A stretch of DNA of 62,546 nucleotides from a virus: positions 1-62,546 of the IMG/VR virus record IMGVR_UViG_3300025013_000127. One strand, written 5' to 3'. Shown here in pieces: positions 49,628-57,487 of the stretch. The notes under the pieces are model-generated. The model made no database searches. It was not told the DNA's origin and saw only the letters and a program-made list of their open reading frames with translations. Numbering within the stretch: position 1 is the stretch's first letter; the number at the start of each line of letters is the position of its first letter. The position numbers and the translations under genes are program-made.

Positions 49628-50242
49628 ATGCAATTAAAAGACTGGGCTGATATTGCAACAATTGTTGGGTCCACTGCCATTATTGGAGTTCTCGCTCAAG
49701 CCTACTTCATATTCAAACAGATAAAAGCCGACCATGAAAGATCGCGACGGGAGAAGTCGGTAGAATTATTGATAGAGTGGACTAAGCGCTTAGGCGCAGA
49801 TAGCGCATTTGCTAGAAAAGTAGTGGAAAGCTTATCCGAAGAGCAATGTAGAAATCTATACAATAGCGAACCTGTAACTATACCTGCTAAATTCGTGTCA
49901 GACACTAAACATTTCCTAGGTTTAAATATTGATGATACACAGCACGTTAACGGCAGCATAATTATTAGCACCGAGCAAGCTTCAAAACTCAGATGGTGCG
50001 TAACGTCTTACCTGAACATGCTTGAATCTATCCTGGTTGCATGGCAATACAGTGTTGTGGATAGAGTAATAATTGAAAAGGAATTCTCCTATCTGTTCTC
50101 AGTTGAAAAAGGACATGCAGCATTAAAGCATTTCCGTGCTGCTGCTGGCGGTGAAAGTTCATTTCCTGCAATAGAAATATTCGCGAATCACATCAATGAA
50201 GTTCGAAGAAAGTCACTGATTGAAAAATCCAATGTTGCATGA
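49628..50242 (+). CDS. Membrane-anchored cassette protein, DUF4760-like
   Basis: ATG 49628 follows AAAAAAGGAGAG. The 204-aa protein has an N-terminal transmembrane helix (IATIVGSTAIIGVLAQAYFI) and a helical cytoplasmic domain. LNMLESILVAWQYSVVDRVI matches the general look of DUF4760 proteins, small membrane-tethered helical proteins common in integrons and defence regions. The function is unknown. Confidence 0.65.
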   Translation: MQLKDWADIATIVGSTAIIGVLAQAYFIFKQIKADHERSRREKSVELLIEWTKRLGADSAFARKVVESLSEEQCRNLYNSEPVTIPAKFVSDTKHFLGLNIDDTQHVNGSIIISTEQASKLRWCVTSYLNMLESILVAWQYSVVDRVIIEKEFSYLFSVEKGHAALKHFRAAAGGESSFPAIEIFANHINEVRRKSLIEKSNVA

Positions 50243-50494
50243 GTTCAAACTATACATGAGGAAAGTCTCGGGGTCAGGCATGCAATCGTGCAATTGGGAC
50301 AGCCACGGTCCTGAGCAAAGCCATGAGGCTCACAATACAGGCATCACACCGCTTACCAAGAAGTTAGCGAAGAGTACGGAAGCCGGTGTAAGTGGTCGTA
50401 AGGTGATCAAGTTTGCGTAAGTGATCGAAGCAGCGGTATCTAAGCCTGATTGTGCCAAGAAAGTCTGATTGGTGAAGGGTGAAAGCCCATGGAT
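50243..50494. other. Gene-poor cassette tail
   Basis: No convincing ORF is seen. The stretch has a REP-like palindromic segment (CGGGGTCAGGCATGCAATCG, then TGCAATTGGGAC) of the type bordering RAYT transposase genes. It precedes attC site 6 and is unusually long for a cassette tail. Confidence 0.4.
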
Positions 50495-50543
50495 TCCCAA
50501 CAAATCGCCTGGACCGGTCAAGCCGGTCAGGCGAGCGTTAGAG
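50495..50543 (+). other. attC recombination site 6
   Basis: TCCCAAC opens and GTTAGAG closes the site. CGCCTGGACCGG and CCGGTCAGGCG form a near-perfect stem with a very short loop. This is the clearest attC in the window. Confidence 0.88.
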
Positions 50544-50562
50544 ACACAAAAAGGACAGCATA

Positions 50563-51351
50563 GTGCACAAGAATTTGGCCGAAAAACTTGACTCGCTTCA
50601 AAGTAAGCAACTGTTGATAGTTCTTTCGCGGATACTCGTGATCGCCTCTGTGCTAACCGCCAGTACATTTTTCGCATATATCACGCAATTTCATTCAGGA
50701 TTCAGCCTAGATCAAGGCGTGTGGGGTCAGTTCGGAGACTTCCTAGGTGGAACGCTGAGCCCGATCCTAAGTTTTCTTTCCCTACTCGCGCTCGTGTTTA
50801 CTGTGGCCCTACAAGCCAGGCAACTGGAGTTAGCTCACGAAGAACTACAGAACTCTAAAGCCGGACTCGAAGCCATGCGTGAAGCTACACAGAAAGAGAT
50901 CAAGCAGGCGAGAGAGACAGCTGAACTGCAGGCAAGGCAATTTAAGGAAGAAATGATCAAGGCTGAGCTATTCGATATGATCAGATTTGTTCACTCGGAG
51001 TTAGAGGATCGTTTTAAAGAAAAGGCTGACTTTTCGCCTTCAAACAAAAATTTTGGCTACTATTTTTCATATTCTGCCCCATCAGCCGGACTGGCACAGA
51101 TACCTGTTAACGGAGATCCTGTGTCAGAAAATGACCGCCCCGTCCTAGCCGACCTATGCGAATTAATTGTGGAACTTAATGGTTATCTTGCGCAGTATGA
51201 AGCCAAATTTCAATCTTCAGCCCGAACTTATTTCTACAAGAAGCGCTATGCGACGGCAGTAAGTAGACTTATTGAGAAAAAATTTCTTTTGACGGAAATG
51301 CTTCCTACATTCAAATCAATTGGATATGGATGGACTGCAAAAAGCCTCTAA
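50563..51351 (+). CDS. Putative abortive-infection membrane protein (putAbiC-like)
   Basis: The GTG-initiated 262-aa protein has two transmembrane helices (VIASVLTASTFFAYI and ILSFLSLLALVFTVALQ) separated by FSLDQGVWGQFGDFLGGTLS. A long coiled coil (about 85-130) and a C-terminal helical domain follow. The WGxFGDFxGGTLxPILSF segment is characteristic of the putative AbiC family. A phage-defence role is an inference from that family. Confidence 0.75.
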   Translation: MHKNLAEKLDSLQSKQLLIVLSRILVIASVLTASTFFAYITQFHSGFSLDQGVWGQFGDFLGGTLSPILSFLSLLALVFTVALQARQLELAHEELQNSKAGLEAMREATQKEIKQARETAELQARQFKEEMIKAELFDMIRFVHSELEDRFKEKADFSPSNKNFGYYFSYSAPSAGLAQIPVNGDPVSENDRPVLADLCELIVELNGYLAQYEAKFQSSARTYFYKKRYATAVSRLIEKKFLLTEMLPTFKSIGYGWTAKSL

Positions 51352-51397
51352 CAAGCCCGTGGAGCGGTAGACCCGCTTACCGGCCAACCCGTTGGCG
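51346..51397 (+). other. attC recombination site 7
   Basis: The site runs CTCTAAC to GTTGGCG and overlaps the stop of the preceding gene. The stem pairs GGAGCGG with CCGCTTACC imperfectly. It is the last attC visible in the window. Confidence 0.78.
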
Positions 51398-51431
51398 GCT
51401 CGGCACCCAAAATCCAATAGGAGTCAGTTAG

Positions 51432-51980
51432 ATGCTTTCTCAATTGGTTGCACTATCGGCAAAGGATCTTCTCGGTCTCACTGTGCTGGGATCCTTGATC
51501 ACTGCGGTGGGCACTCTGGTTGGACTAGCGCTCAAAGAGCACTTTTTCGCCCGGTCATTCGAACTGTGGAAATCACGCCGTATACTTGAGGCCCTCTTTC
51601 AGAAGTATAGGGATCCACTGTTACTTGCTGCAGATGAGTTGAGCATTCGTCTAAAAGAAGTCTGTGACGGATATGGCGCTGAGTATTTATCTTCATCTTT
51701 ATTGGAGAAGATTCCCAATCGTATGGAGGTTACCTGGGCAAGCGACTCCTATTACCAGCGTTACAAACTCGAAAGCACTGTATATCGGCTCTGTGCTCTT
51801 TTTGGTTGGTTCGAGCTTTATCGACAGGAAGTAGTTTTCCTTCGAAGTAGCAGAGCCAGGCACAATCGTCGATTAGAATCTGCTATTTCAGCTATCCGAG
51901 AAGTGATTGCTGATGGACAAATGAATGCATCTGAAGATTGGCTCGACTGGGCAGATGTTACGTCCTTCCCTCAGCCATGA
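51432..51980 (+). CDS. Membrane-anchored cassette protein, unrecognised
   Basis: ATG 51432 follows AATAGGAG. The 182-aa product has an N-terminal helix (LLGLTVLGSLITAVGTLVGL) and a helical soluble domain (FELWKSRRILEALFQKYRDP, YKLESTVYRLCALFGWFELY). It ends just before an IS-like element and no attC follows. The cassette end may have been removed by that insertion. Confidence 0.65.
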   Translation: MLSQLVALSAKDLLGLTVLGSLITAVGTLVGLALKEHFFARSFELWKSRRILEALFQKYRDPLLLAADELSIRLKEVCDGYGAEYLSSSLLEKIPNRMEVTWASDSYYQRYKLESTVYRLCALFGWFELYRQEVVFLRSSRARHNRRLESAISAIREVIADGQMNASEDWLDWADVTSFPQP

Positions 51981-52087
51981 AGACCAAGGCGGTTTGTCCC
52001 GAGTTCCGTCAGGGTGACTGTCGGAACGGTCCCCGGAACAGCACGGAACGATTACCCCTGTAATGAGCCACGTTATCCTTTAGTATC

Positions 52088-52682
52088 GCGGAACGGTTTT
52101 GGCCGATCACGACGCTGAAGGAGACATGCATGACCCTCATCCTGCCAGGTATTCTCTCTCTTGCCCAACACCTCAAGAGTCTGCGGATGGACCCCGAGTC
52201 GTACCGGCCCCAGAAGTGTCCCTGCGGCCATGGCAGAGTCTGGTGCCACGGTTGCTACACCAGGAAGGCGGATCGCCAGGACCTTGGCCAGACCTGCCTG
52301 GACATCCAGATTCCTCGCTTCTATTGCCCGGAGTGCCGTTGTACCTGCTCGGTATTGCCGGAGTGCATCCCGCCGCGCAGTTGGTACTTGTGGGAAGTGC
52401 GGCAGGTCATCTTTCTGCTCCTCCTGGCGGGCACCTCCATCAGCCGCACCCACGCCTCCAACGGCTGCAGGGCATCTCGCAAGACCATCAAGCGCTGGTG
52501 GCGGCGCTTCCGCGACTGCTTCCTCACCCACTCGTTCCACCTGCGCCTGCGCTTTCCCTGCCTGGGAAGGCGTCAAGAGTTCGCCGACTTCTGGAGGATT
52601 CTGCTGGGGCTGCGCCCCCTGTCGTCAGCAATGTGTCTGCTGCATCGCGAACGGGTAACCGTCCCATGATGCACCGTTCCGC
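52088..52682 (+). mobile_element. Small IS-like element with DUF6431-type gene
   Basis: GCGGAACGGT (52088-52097) and ACCGTTCCGC (52673-52682) are perfect 10-bp inverted repeats bounding one zinc-ribbon gene. A third copy of CGGAACGGT lies at 52022-52030. No DDE transposase follows. The element is therefore a non-autonomous derivative or depends on a partner elsewhere. Confidence 0.6.
52130..52669 (+). CDS. Zinc-binding transposase-associated protein (DUF6431-like)
   Basis: The 179-aa product has CPCGHGRVWCHGCYTRKADR and then IPRFYCPECRCTCSVLPECI, two zinc-binding knuckles. A helix-turn-helix region follows (ISRTHASNGCRASRKTIKRW). This arrangement is typical of DUF6431 proteins, which often lie beside IS481-like transposases. 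It likely binds element ends. No catalytic core is present. Confidence 0.65.
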   Translation: MTLILPGILSLAQHLKSLRMDPESYRPQKCPCGHGRVWCHGCYTRKADRQDLGQTCLDIQIPRFYCPECRCTCSVLPECIPPRSWYLWEVRQVIFLLLLAGTSISRTHASNGCRASRKTIKRWWRRFRDCFLTHSFHLRLRFPCLGRRQEFADFWRILLGLRPLSSAMCLLHRERVTVP

Positions 52683-52917
52683 AAGTAGGGAGGGGGGGAG
52701 AATCAGTAAGAGAGTCCATCGAGGTGGGGCAGGGGGGTGCGAGGAGGGTGGATTGCAGGTGCGTTCACTTCGGTGGAAGCGCCTGCCTGAAAGCAACACT
52801 TACTTCAGCGTTTGGGTGACCCCCTTCTTTTGCAAAGCCAAGAGGCGAAGCCTCGCTGAGGGAGCCCCAAATATAGACATGAGATAAAATAATTCAAAAG
52901 ACGTGCTATATGCATGT
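52683..52917. other. Gene-free segment between two elements
   Basis: No coding frame with support is visible. The stretch is G-rich at its left part (GGGAGGGGGGGAGAATC) and contains GAGGCGAAGCCTC, a small palindrome. It is probably IS debris. Confidence 0.4.
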
Positions 52918-53371
52918 CACCGCCGATGAAGTTTGAACCCACCCACCACCGATAAATGAACCCACCTGATCGTTGGGCGAGACTCTTGTTGCCTGGTGGA
53001 AGTCGTATCAACGAATCGTTGTGGCGAATTGAAATGAAAGTTGCGACGTCGCAACTGCCTTGACATTATCTGTCGTACTTTCAGCTAGTTACATGCTTTA
53101 ATTGGTATTTACACATATTACCTTTTTCGCTCTTTCAAGTTTTTTCGACGGCCTCCTCAGTTTGTGAACAGCCGCGAAATAACCGCGGTTGCCCACAAAC
53201 CGAGGGTTTAGGAGAAAACCCGACTTCTTCATCTCACTCTGAAGAAGACTCCGCCTGGGTGACACTCCAGCACTGGCTAACTCCTCTGTCATGGACCCAT
53301 TTTTTAATATTCTGCAACTTCAGGGTGGGTCCCCGTGGAGTGGAAAATGGGTTCATTTTATATCGGCGGTG
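52918..53371. mobile_element. MITE-like 454-bp element with 24-bp inverted ends
   Basis: The left end CACCGCCGATGAAGTTTGAA plus CCCA (52918-52941) is the inverted counterpart of 53348-53371 (TGGGTTCATTTTATATCGGC plus GGTG), with about 21 of 24 positions matching. A second GAACCCACC copy lies near 52958. The inside has only a 64-aa leftward frame (53098-53292) of doubtful meaning. The lack of a transposase and the short length suggest a MITE or solo deletion derivative of an IS with GAACCCA ends. Confidence 0.65.
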
Positions 53372-53430
53372 GCATATATGCAAAACGCGGCCTTAGCCTA
53401 ATCGCACCACCCCCAACATGAGACAAACCG

Positions 53431-53731
53431 ATGGAAGAGCGCAAACACCTTGTTGCCATCGAGGTAGACAAGCTCATTACAGCGAGGCAGCCGGAACGCA
53501 GCCCGCGACCGTTGCCTTTTGCTCCTGATGTATCGTCATGGCCTACGCGTATCGGAAGCGTGCGGCCTTAAGCTGTCCTAGGTGGATACTGAAAGCCGGG
53601 TGCTACACGTTGCCCGACTGAAAAAGGGTTTATCGACAACTCACCCGCTACGCTCTGACGAACTTAAAGCAATCAAGGCATGGTTAAGCTGCGCATGGCT
53701 TGTCATATTTGGAGAGCACGTAAAATTCTGA
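53431..53731 (+). pseudogene. Tyrosine recombinase fragment (FimB/XerD-like), broken
   Basis: Reading in two frames gives MEERKHLVAIEVDKLITA, then MYRHGLRVSEACGLKLS, a TAG in place of a likely Gln codon, and VDTESRVLHVARLKKGLSTT followed by HPLRSDELKAIKAW. The box I Arg (GLRVSE) is present; box II and the catalytic Tyr are absent. A frameshift and a stop show it is dead. Its 3' end overlaps the HTH gene on the other strand. Confidence 0.75.
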
Positions 53732-54020
53732 TAGATACCCGTTTCGTATGATCATCCATAAGTCCAAAGATTCGGAGGGCTTCTTCTGCTAAATTTTCTT
53801 TGGGTGTCAGGTGATGAAAATCGAGAAGGTCTTTCATCTCTACATTAAGAGCTACAGCAATAGATTCCAGGGTGTCCATGGAGGGGTAACTCTTACCGCC
53901 TTCGATGCGGCTTATTTGTTTTGGTTCCACTCCGACCTTTTCTGCCATCTTTTCCTGTGATAGCTGCCTCAACTTCCGAATTTCCCGAATTCTCGCACCG
54001 AGCAGGTCCTTGGTTTGCAT
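53703..54020 (-). CDS. XRE-family HTH regulator
   Basis: The 105-aa protein has a standard HTH_3 domain (RIREIRKLRQLSQEKMAEKV, then GVEPKQISRIEGGKSYPSMD) at residues 8-62 and a short helical tail. It starts at the ATG at 54020 behind GGAGGGAG. It may control neighbouring accessory genes. It stands alone between mobile remnants. Confidence 0.85.
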   Translation of the reverse strand: MQTKDLLGARIREIRKLRQLSQEKMAEKVGVEPKQISRIEGGKSYPSMDTLESIAVALNVEMKDLLDFHHLTPKENLAEEALRIFGLMDDHTKRVSIRILRALQI

Positions 54021-54184
54021 ATACTCCCTCCAGCAAATGTGGAGAGTATCATCAGATTTTTAACTTTAAGTAACCCCTTTGAACGGCCTCTTATAGCCAA
54101 ATGTTGGACATCTAATGTCTGCTATGGTATAGATGAGGGGCTATTAGGTGCCATAATAGTCTCATAGAATGTCTGGGGGGCCGT

Positions 54185-54601
54185 ATGCAAAGAAGATTGA
54201 CCAAGCCCGCACTAAATGCTGAAACTCTGAAAAGTAAAGCACCCGGAGTTCCTGTCTGCGGTACATGTCCAGCCATGTGTCCTGCCGGCGTCTCCTCTTG
54301 TTTAGCAGGAGAGTCGGTCATCACAGCGCAATCCACATTTCCGCCTGCTCCTCAGGAGGTTTACTCACTTGTTCACAGAGTTGTTTGGCCAATTACTGTC
54401 ACCGAGGAGCCGCTGCTATTTGACGGAAGAGCGGACGTTGACAAACCTTTCCACATGCGGTTAAAGGAGAATTTTTGGCTTTCGATCGAGAACCATTGTG
54501 CAGCCCTTGGGGTGTCAAAAAGTGAATGGGTGAGGGTAGCGATGTCAAAACTGTTAGCCGAGGAACAGAGGTGGTTTTTAGATAGGGATGGGCAATTGTA
54601 G
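54185..54601 (+). CDS. Accessory protein with cysteine-rich N-terminus, unrecognised
   Basis: The 138-aa product has CGTCPAMCPAGVSSC near residues 25-39, a possible metal-binding cluster. The C-terminal segment FWLSIENHCAALGVSKSEWV resembles a ribbon-helix-helix or MobC-type DNA-binding helix pair. The GC content is lower than in the phage. No family can be named with confidence. Confidence 0.5.
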   Translation: MQRRLTKPALNAETLKSKAPGVPVCGTCPAMCPAGVSSCLAGESVITAQSTFPPAPQEVYSLVHRVVWPITVTEEPLLFDGRADVDKPFHMRLKENFWLSIENHCAALGVSKSEWVRVAMSKLLAEEQRWFLDRDGQL

Positions 54602-54640
54602 GGGCGAGAATGGGAAGACAGTTCACGGATTTAAAAACCA

Positions 54641-55850
54641 TCATGGCAGCATAAAATCCGGTGATGAGCAGGGCTGTTTCTGGTGAATCTTTCTCGCTCC
54701 CATCGGGTACAACTCCGAGAAGAGATGGCTGGCCAGGTGTGTCGGGAACGCCAGCCGGACAGGGCTTTTCGGCATGCTTGATACCAAGATCCCCTCGGCA
54801 GCCAGTTGGGCGAGTACCTCTCTCCCCATCCTGGGAGTCGTTGCCGCTGCAGCAACGTCACCACGCCCCATTTCCCCCCTCAGCAGACCTTCCTGAAGCA
54901 TTTTGACAGCGTCCAGTTTCATCCCCGGCTCATATCCGGACGGTGGTTGAGCCGTTTGCCGTGCCTCGCATGAACATATCCCTCGATCCGGTCGAGGAAA
55001 TCCTGCAGCCTCAGCATATCCGTCATGTAGTCGATCTGGTCGAGGCAGGTCTTCAGAAAGAAGTCGCAGAAGCGCACCAGCGCCCGGTTCGACAGATTCC
55101 CACTGCCATCCAGGTCACTCTGTCTGTGTGAGTCCGCCTCATCGAGGTACTGCATATATTGATCGCGGCTTCGCGCGAGTACGCCCTTCGACAGGCAAGG
55201 TGCGGAAGCAGGTATCGGTGTAGAGGCGCGCCACCCTGCCGTTGCCGTCGAGAAAGGGGTGGATCCACATCAGGCGGTGATGCGCGGCAGCGAAGGCAAT
55301 CAGCGGCTTCACACCATGGAATACCCCCCTCCGGTAGTGGTGGTGGAAGTTGCAGAGGAAGTCCGCGAGGAACCTGGTGCTCCGGCGGTTGATGACGACC
55401 TACAGCTACATCGCGCTCTCTGAACTGGCCACCCACCACCTCTGTATACGCTCACCGGTATCTGGGTTTTCGACCCCGAGCAGCTCCTCTGGAAGTTGCT
55501 CGTAGAACAGACCGTGGATCCACGCCAGGAACTCAGGCGTCGAAGGGGCAAGGTCGGGCGCCTTGCCAGGCGATAGTCTATCTCTTTCTGACAGTGGATA
55601 TGGCAAGGCATTCCTTCTGTAGGTTACGTTTTGCTGGATCGGCCGAGTAGTGGGAAGGCATCGCCCCACTCGATCTCCGCAGGGTTAGTGTTTCGGCCTC
55701 GATCCGATTGGAGTAGTAGCTGCTGATCAGGCGGATCAGCTTGATGACGCCGATCTGCGACTTCGGCGCGAGCATCCCACTCAATTTCGCAGAGCGAGCA
55801 AGGACATCCCGGGCAAGGTCTTCCTGGACGTCGTCGCCGGCAGGCATCAT
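54641..55850 (-). pseudogene. Fic family AMPylase-type gene, frameshifted
   Basis: Three leftward frames carry consecutive parts of one Fic protein. The N-terminal part is SAKLSGMLAPKSQIGVIKLI with YYSNRIEAETLTLR (55578-55850). The middle is TPEFLAWIHGLFYEQLPEEL (55406-55669). A frame over (55230-55290) the Fic motif reads HPFLDGNGR, preceded by AAAHHRLMWI. The C-terminal winged helix LAAEGILVSSMPKSPVRLAF lies at 54641-54922. At least two frameshifts separate them. Fic enzymes transfer AMP to target proteins; this copy should be inactive. Confidence 0.8.
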
Positions 55851-56139
55851 CGGGGTCCTGTGAAAGGTGTCATAGTCATGGCGGCAATGTTAACGTCAAT
55901 TTTATAAAAGTTAAGTACCTGTATATGAGATCTTTTTACGTCAAATGGAGGCATTGTGGTGGTGAAAATGTCAATATTAATGTCAATCTAATCCCGATGC
56001 CGAGACCTCCCCTCCAACCGGAAGTGTTTTTTATAGCAGTCTACGGTTTTTGCAACCACAATGATGCCAAATACGATACATTCGGATACAACCTGGCTGG
56101 AGGTTCAGAGGCGGCGAGGCTCAACAGAGAGGCAAGACC
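55851..56139. other. Intergenic stretch without clear gene
   Basis: An AT-rich segment upstream of the DUF2442 gene. A frame from 55925 is open but has no ribosome site and unnatural composition. Nothing else is recognised. Confidence 0.4.
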
Positions 56140-56379
56140 GTGTATTTTTCAGTTAAAGAAGTTACCCCACTCGATGACTATATCCTCGCCATTGTCTTTG
56201 AAAATGGCGAGAGGGGTTTCCTAGACATGAAACCGATCCTTAATTTTGGTGTTTTTCAAAGGATTAAGGAGTATGGGGCTTTTAGGGGAGTCCGAGTCGC
56301 ATTTGACACAATCGAATGGGAATGCGGAGTCGATCTGGACCCAGAATATATCTACAAACACGCCAGAATCGAGGTTTAA
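56140..56379 (+). CDS. DUF2442 protein
   Basis: The 79-aa GTG-initiated protein (VKEVTPLDDYILAIVFENGE, then RGFLDMKPIL and DTIEWECGVDLDPEYIY) is a clear DUF2442 member. These small proteins often pair with DUF4160 proteins in toxin-antitoxin-like loci; no DUF4160 gene is seen here, so the partner may be lost. Confidence 0.85.
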   Translation: MYFSVKEVTPLDDYILAIVFENGERGFLDMKPILNFGVFQRIKEYGAFRGVRVAFDTIEWECGVDLDPEYIYKHARIEV

Positions 56380-56392
56380 CAAAAACTAACAC

Positions 56393-56408
56393 GTTAACCC
56401 GGGCGGTG
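56393..56408 (+). repeat. 16-nt motif upstream of phosphoesterase A (copy 1)
   Basis: GTTAACCCGGGCGGTG lies just before the phosphoesterase start and recurs with one mismatch at 57303-57318, downstream of the same gene. The pair brackets the gene, recalling the edges of a mobile cassette. Confidence 0.5.
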
Positions 56409-56414
56409 AGGATA

Positions 56415-57218
56415 ATGGCTATAGTAATTGGAGATATTCACGGAGACTTAACTAAGGCAAGAGCTTTCCTTGATCTTGAACCGGCAATAGAGCATGTCGT
56501 GTTGGGGGATCTTATCGACTCCAGGAAAAGGGCAACCTTTGAGGGTGAGCTGGCGTGCCTAGAGCTGCTACTCGAATCCGATGCAATTCTGATCTGGGGT
56601 AACCACGATCTAGCCTACCTACCGGAAGAGCCATGGAGAATCTCCAGCGAACATGCCGAACTCTCTCGTGATCAAGCATCATGGTATTCTGCCCAGAGCC
56701 AATTTCTCGATGACCTTTACAACGAAAATGGGGCGCTTTACGCTAAGGAAGTTTTCCGGGATCGGTACTTGGCGAACCTAAATCGCTTTGTGGCAGCTCA
56801 TGCGGCGAATGGCTGGCTTTGCACCCACGCAGGTGTTTCACCTCGCGTGGCGGAACTTATCCCACCTGAAGTAAAAACCTCCGGCACAGAGTCGATTGCA
56901 GATTGGCTAAACAAAGAATTCGGTCTGGAATTGAAAATACAACAGCACCAGACTTCTAGATATAGGCGTTTTGGAGTTGGCCCGTTGTTCCAAGTCCCCA
57001 TATGCCGAGGGGGGGGAGAACCTTTCGGGGGTATTTTTTGGTATGACTACCTCGGTGAGATGGTTGATCCGGACCCTTCTGTTGGGAACCAAATCTTTGG
57101 GCATACTCCTGTGCCTTACCCTGATCAAGGGACAACGTGGATTAACTTGAACGCTTCTGATGAAGGTATGTGGGTGTATGACACAGAGACAAATCTAATA
57201 TTCGATGCATACAGATAA
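56415..57218 (+). CDS. PPP-like metallophosphoesterase A
   Basis: ATG 56415 follows GGTGAGG. The 267-aa protein has the metal-binding set GDIHGD (6-11), GDLIDSR, WGNHDLAY, CTHAGVSP and FGHTPVP, as in bacterial PPP-type phosphatases and diadenosine-tetraphosphatase-like enzymes. It probably hydrolyses phosphate esters of protein, nucleotide or RNA; the substrate is unknown. It is clearly paralogous to phosphoesterase C at 59669 but has an extra segment after about residue 70. Confidence 0.85.
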   Translation: MAIVIGDIHGDLTKARAFLDLEPAIEHVVLGDLIDSRKRATFEGELACLELLLESDAILIWGNHDLAYLPEEPWRISSEHAELSRDQASWYSAQSQFLDDLYNENGALYAKEVFRDRYLANLNRFVAAHAANGWLCTHAGVSPRVAELIPPEVKTSGTESIADWLNKEFGLELKIQQHQTSRYRRFGVGPLFQVPICRGGGEPFGGIFWYDYLGEMVDPDPSVGNQIFGHTPVPYPDQGTTWINLNASDEGMWVYDTETNLIFDAYR

Positions 57219-57302
57219 AGGGCGGCACACTGCCAGCTTGCTGCCTGGTTGCATTCCAGATCACCATGGTCACAGGCAATTTCAATAACTTGCGATTTTA
57301 AA

Positions 57303-57318
57303 GTTAACCCGTGCGGTG
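57303..57318 (+). repeat. 16-nt motif downstream of phosphoesterase A (copy 2)
   Basis: GTTAACCCGTGCGGTG, one mismatch from 56393-56408. The rest of 57219-57430 shows no gene. Confidence 0.5.
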
Positions 57319-57430
57319 CTTTTCTGTGGTCGTGGCTTCAGGTGGCCCCCTAGTGATCTGGATACTTTAAAGGGTGTCTCCTAAAAGGGTGTTGCCCATT
57401 TATATGCATACTGTTTTGGAGGTAAACGAT

Positions 57431-57484
57431 ATGCTAGTACAAGCTGATACAAGACGAAGAATAACCCTGCCGCCCCAAGAACAA
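57431..57484 (+). pseudogene. N-terminal remnant of an AbrB/MazE-like antitoxin
   Basis: MLVQADTRRRITLPPQEQN reads like the first strand of an AbrB-type domain (VQADxKRRITLP), then the likeness stops. The frame continues into the antisense of the Xre gene. It is short, so the call is tentative. Confidence 0.35.
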
Positions 57485-57487
57485 AAC

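Larger units (their letters stand above)
1..51980 (+). mobile_element. Chromosomal integron with gene-cassette array, interrupted by a prophage
   Basis: A leftward integron-integrase pseudogene lies at the left edge. To its right is a series of single-gene, rightward modules, most ending in an attC-like site: YYYAAC core, imperfect inverted repeat, GTTRRRY-like core. Seven such sites are visible, four left of the Mu-like prophage and three right of it, all in the same orientation. Cassette genes are AT-richer than the phage genes and mostly encode membrane or abortive-infection-like proteins. The right limit is set where a DUF6431-type element starts, just after the last cassette gene; more array could once have lain beyond. 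The integron reading is strong from the architecture, but attC function is not proven. Confidence 0.85.

Noticed and set aside
50220-50420. 67-aa frame after the DUF4760-like gene
   Set aside because: It overlaps the previous gene out of frame, has no ribosome site and crosses a REP-like palindrome.
52099-52887. 262-aa rightward frame over the DUF6431 gene
   Set aside because: It is a proline-rich shadow of the zinc-ribbon gene in another frame. The 52130-52669 frame has the clear CxxC motifs.
53098-53292. 64-aa leftward frame inside the MITE-like element
   Set aside because: No family, weak start and low coding quality; it is more likely non-coding element sequence.
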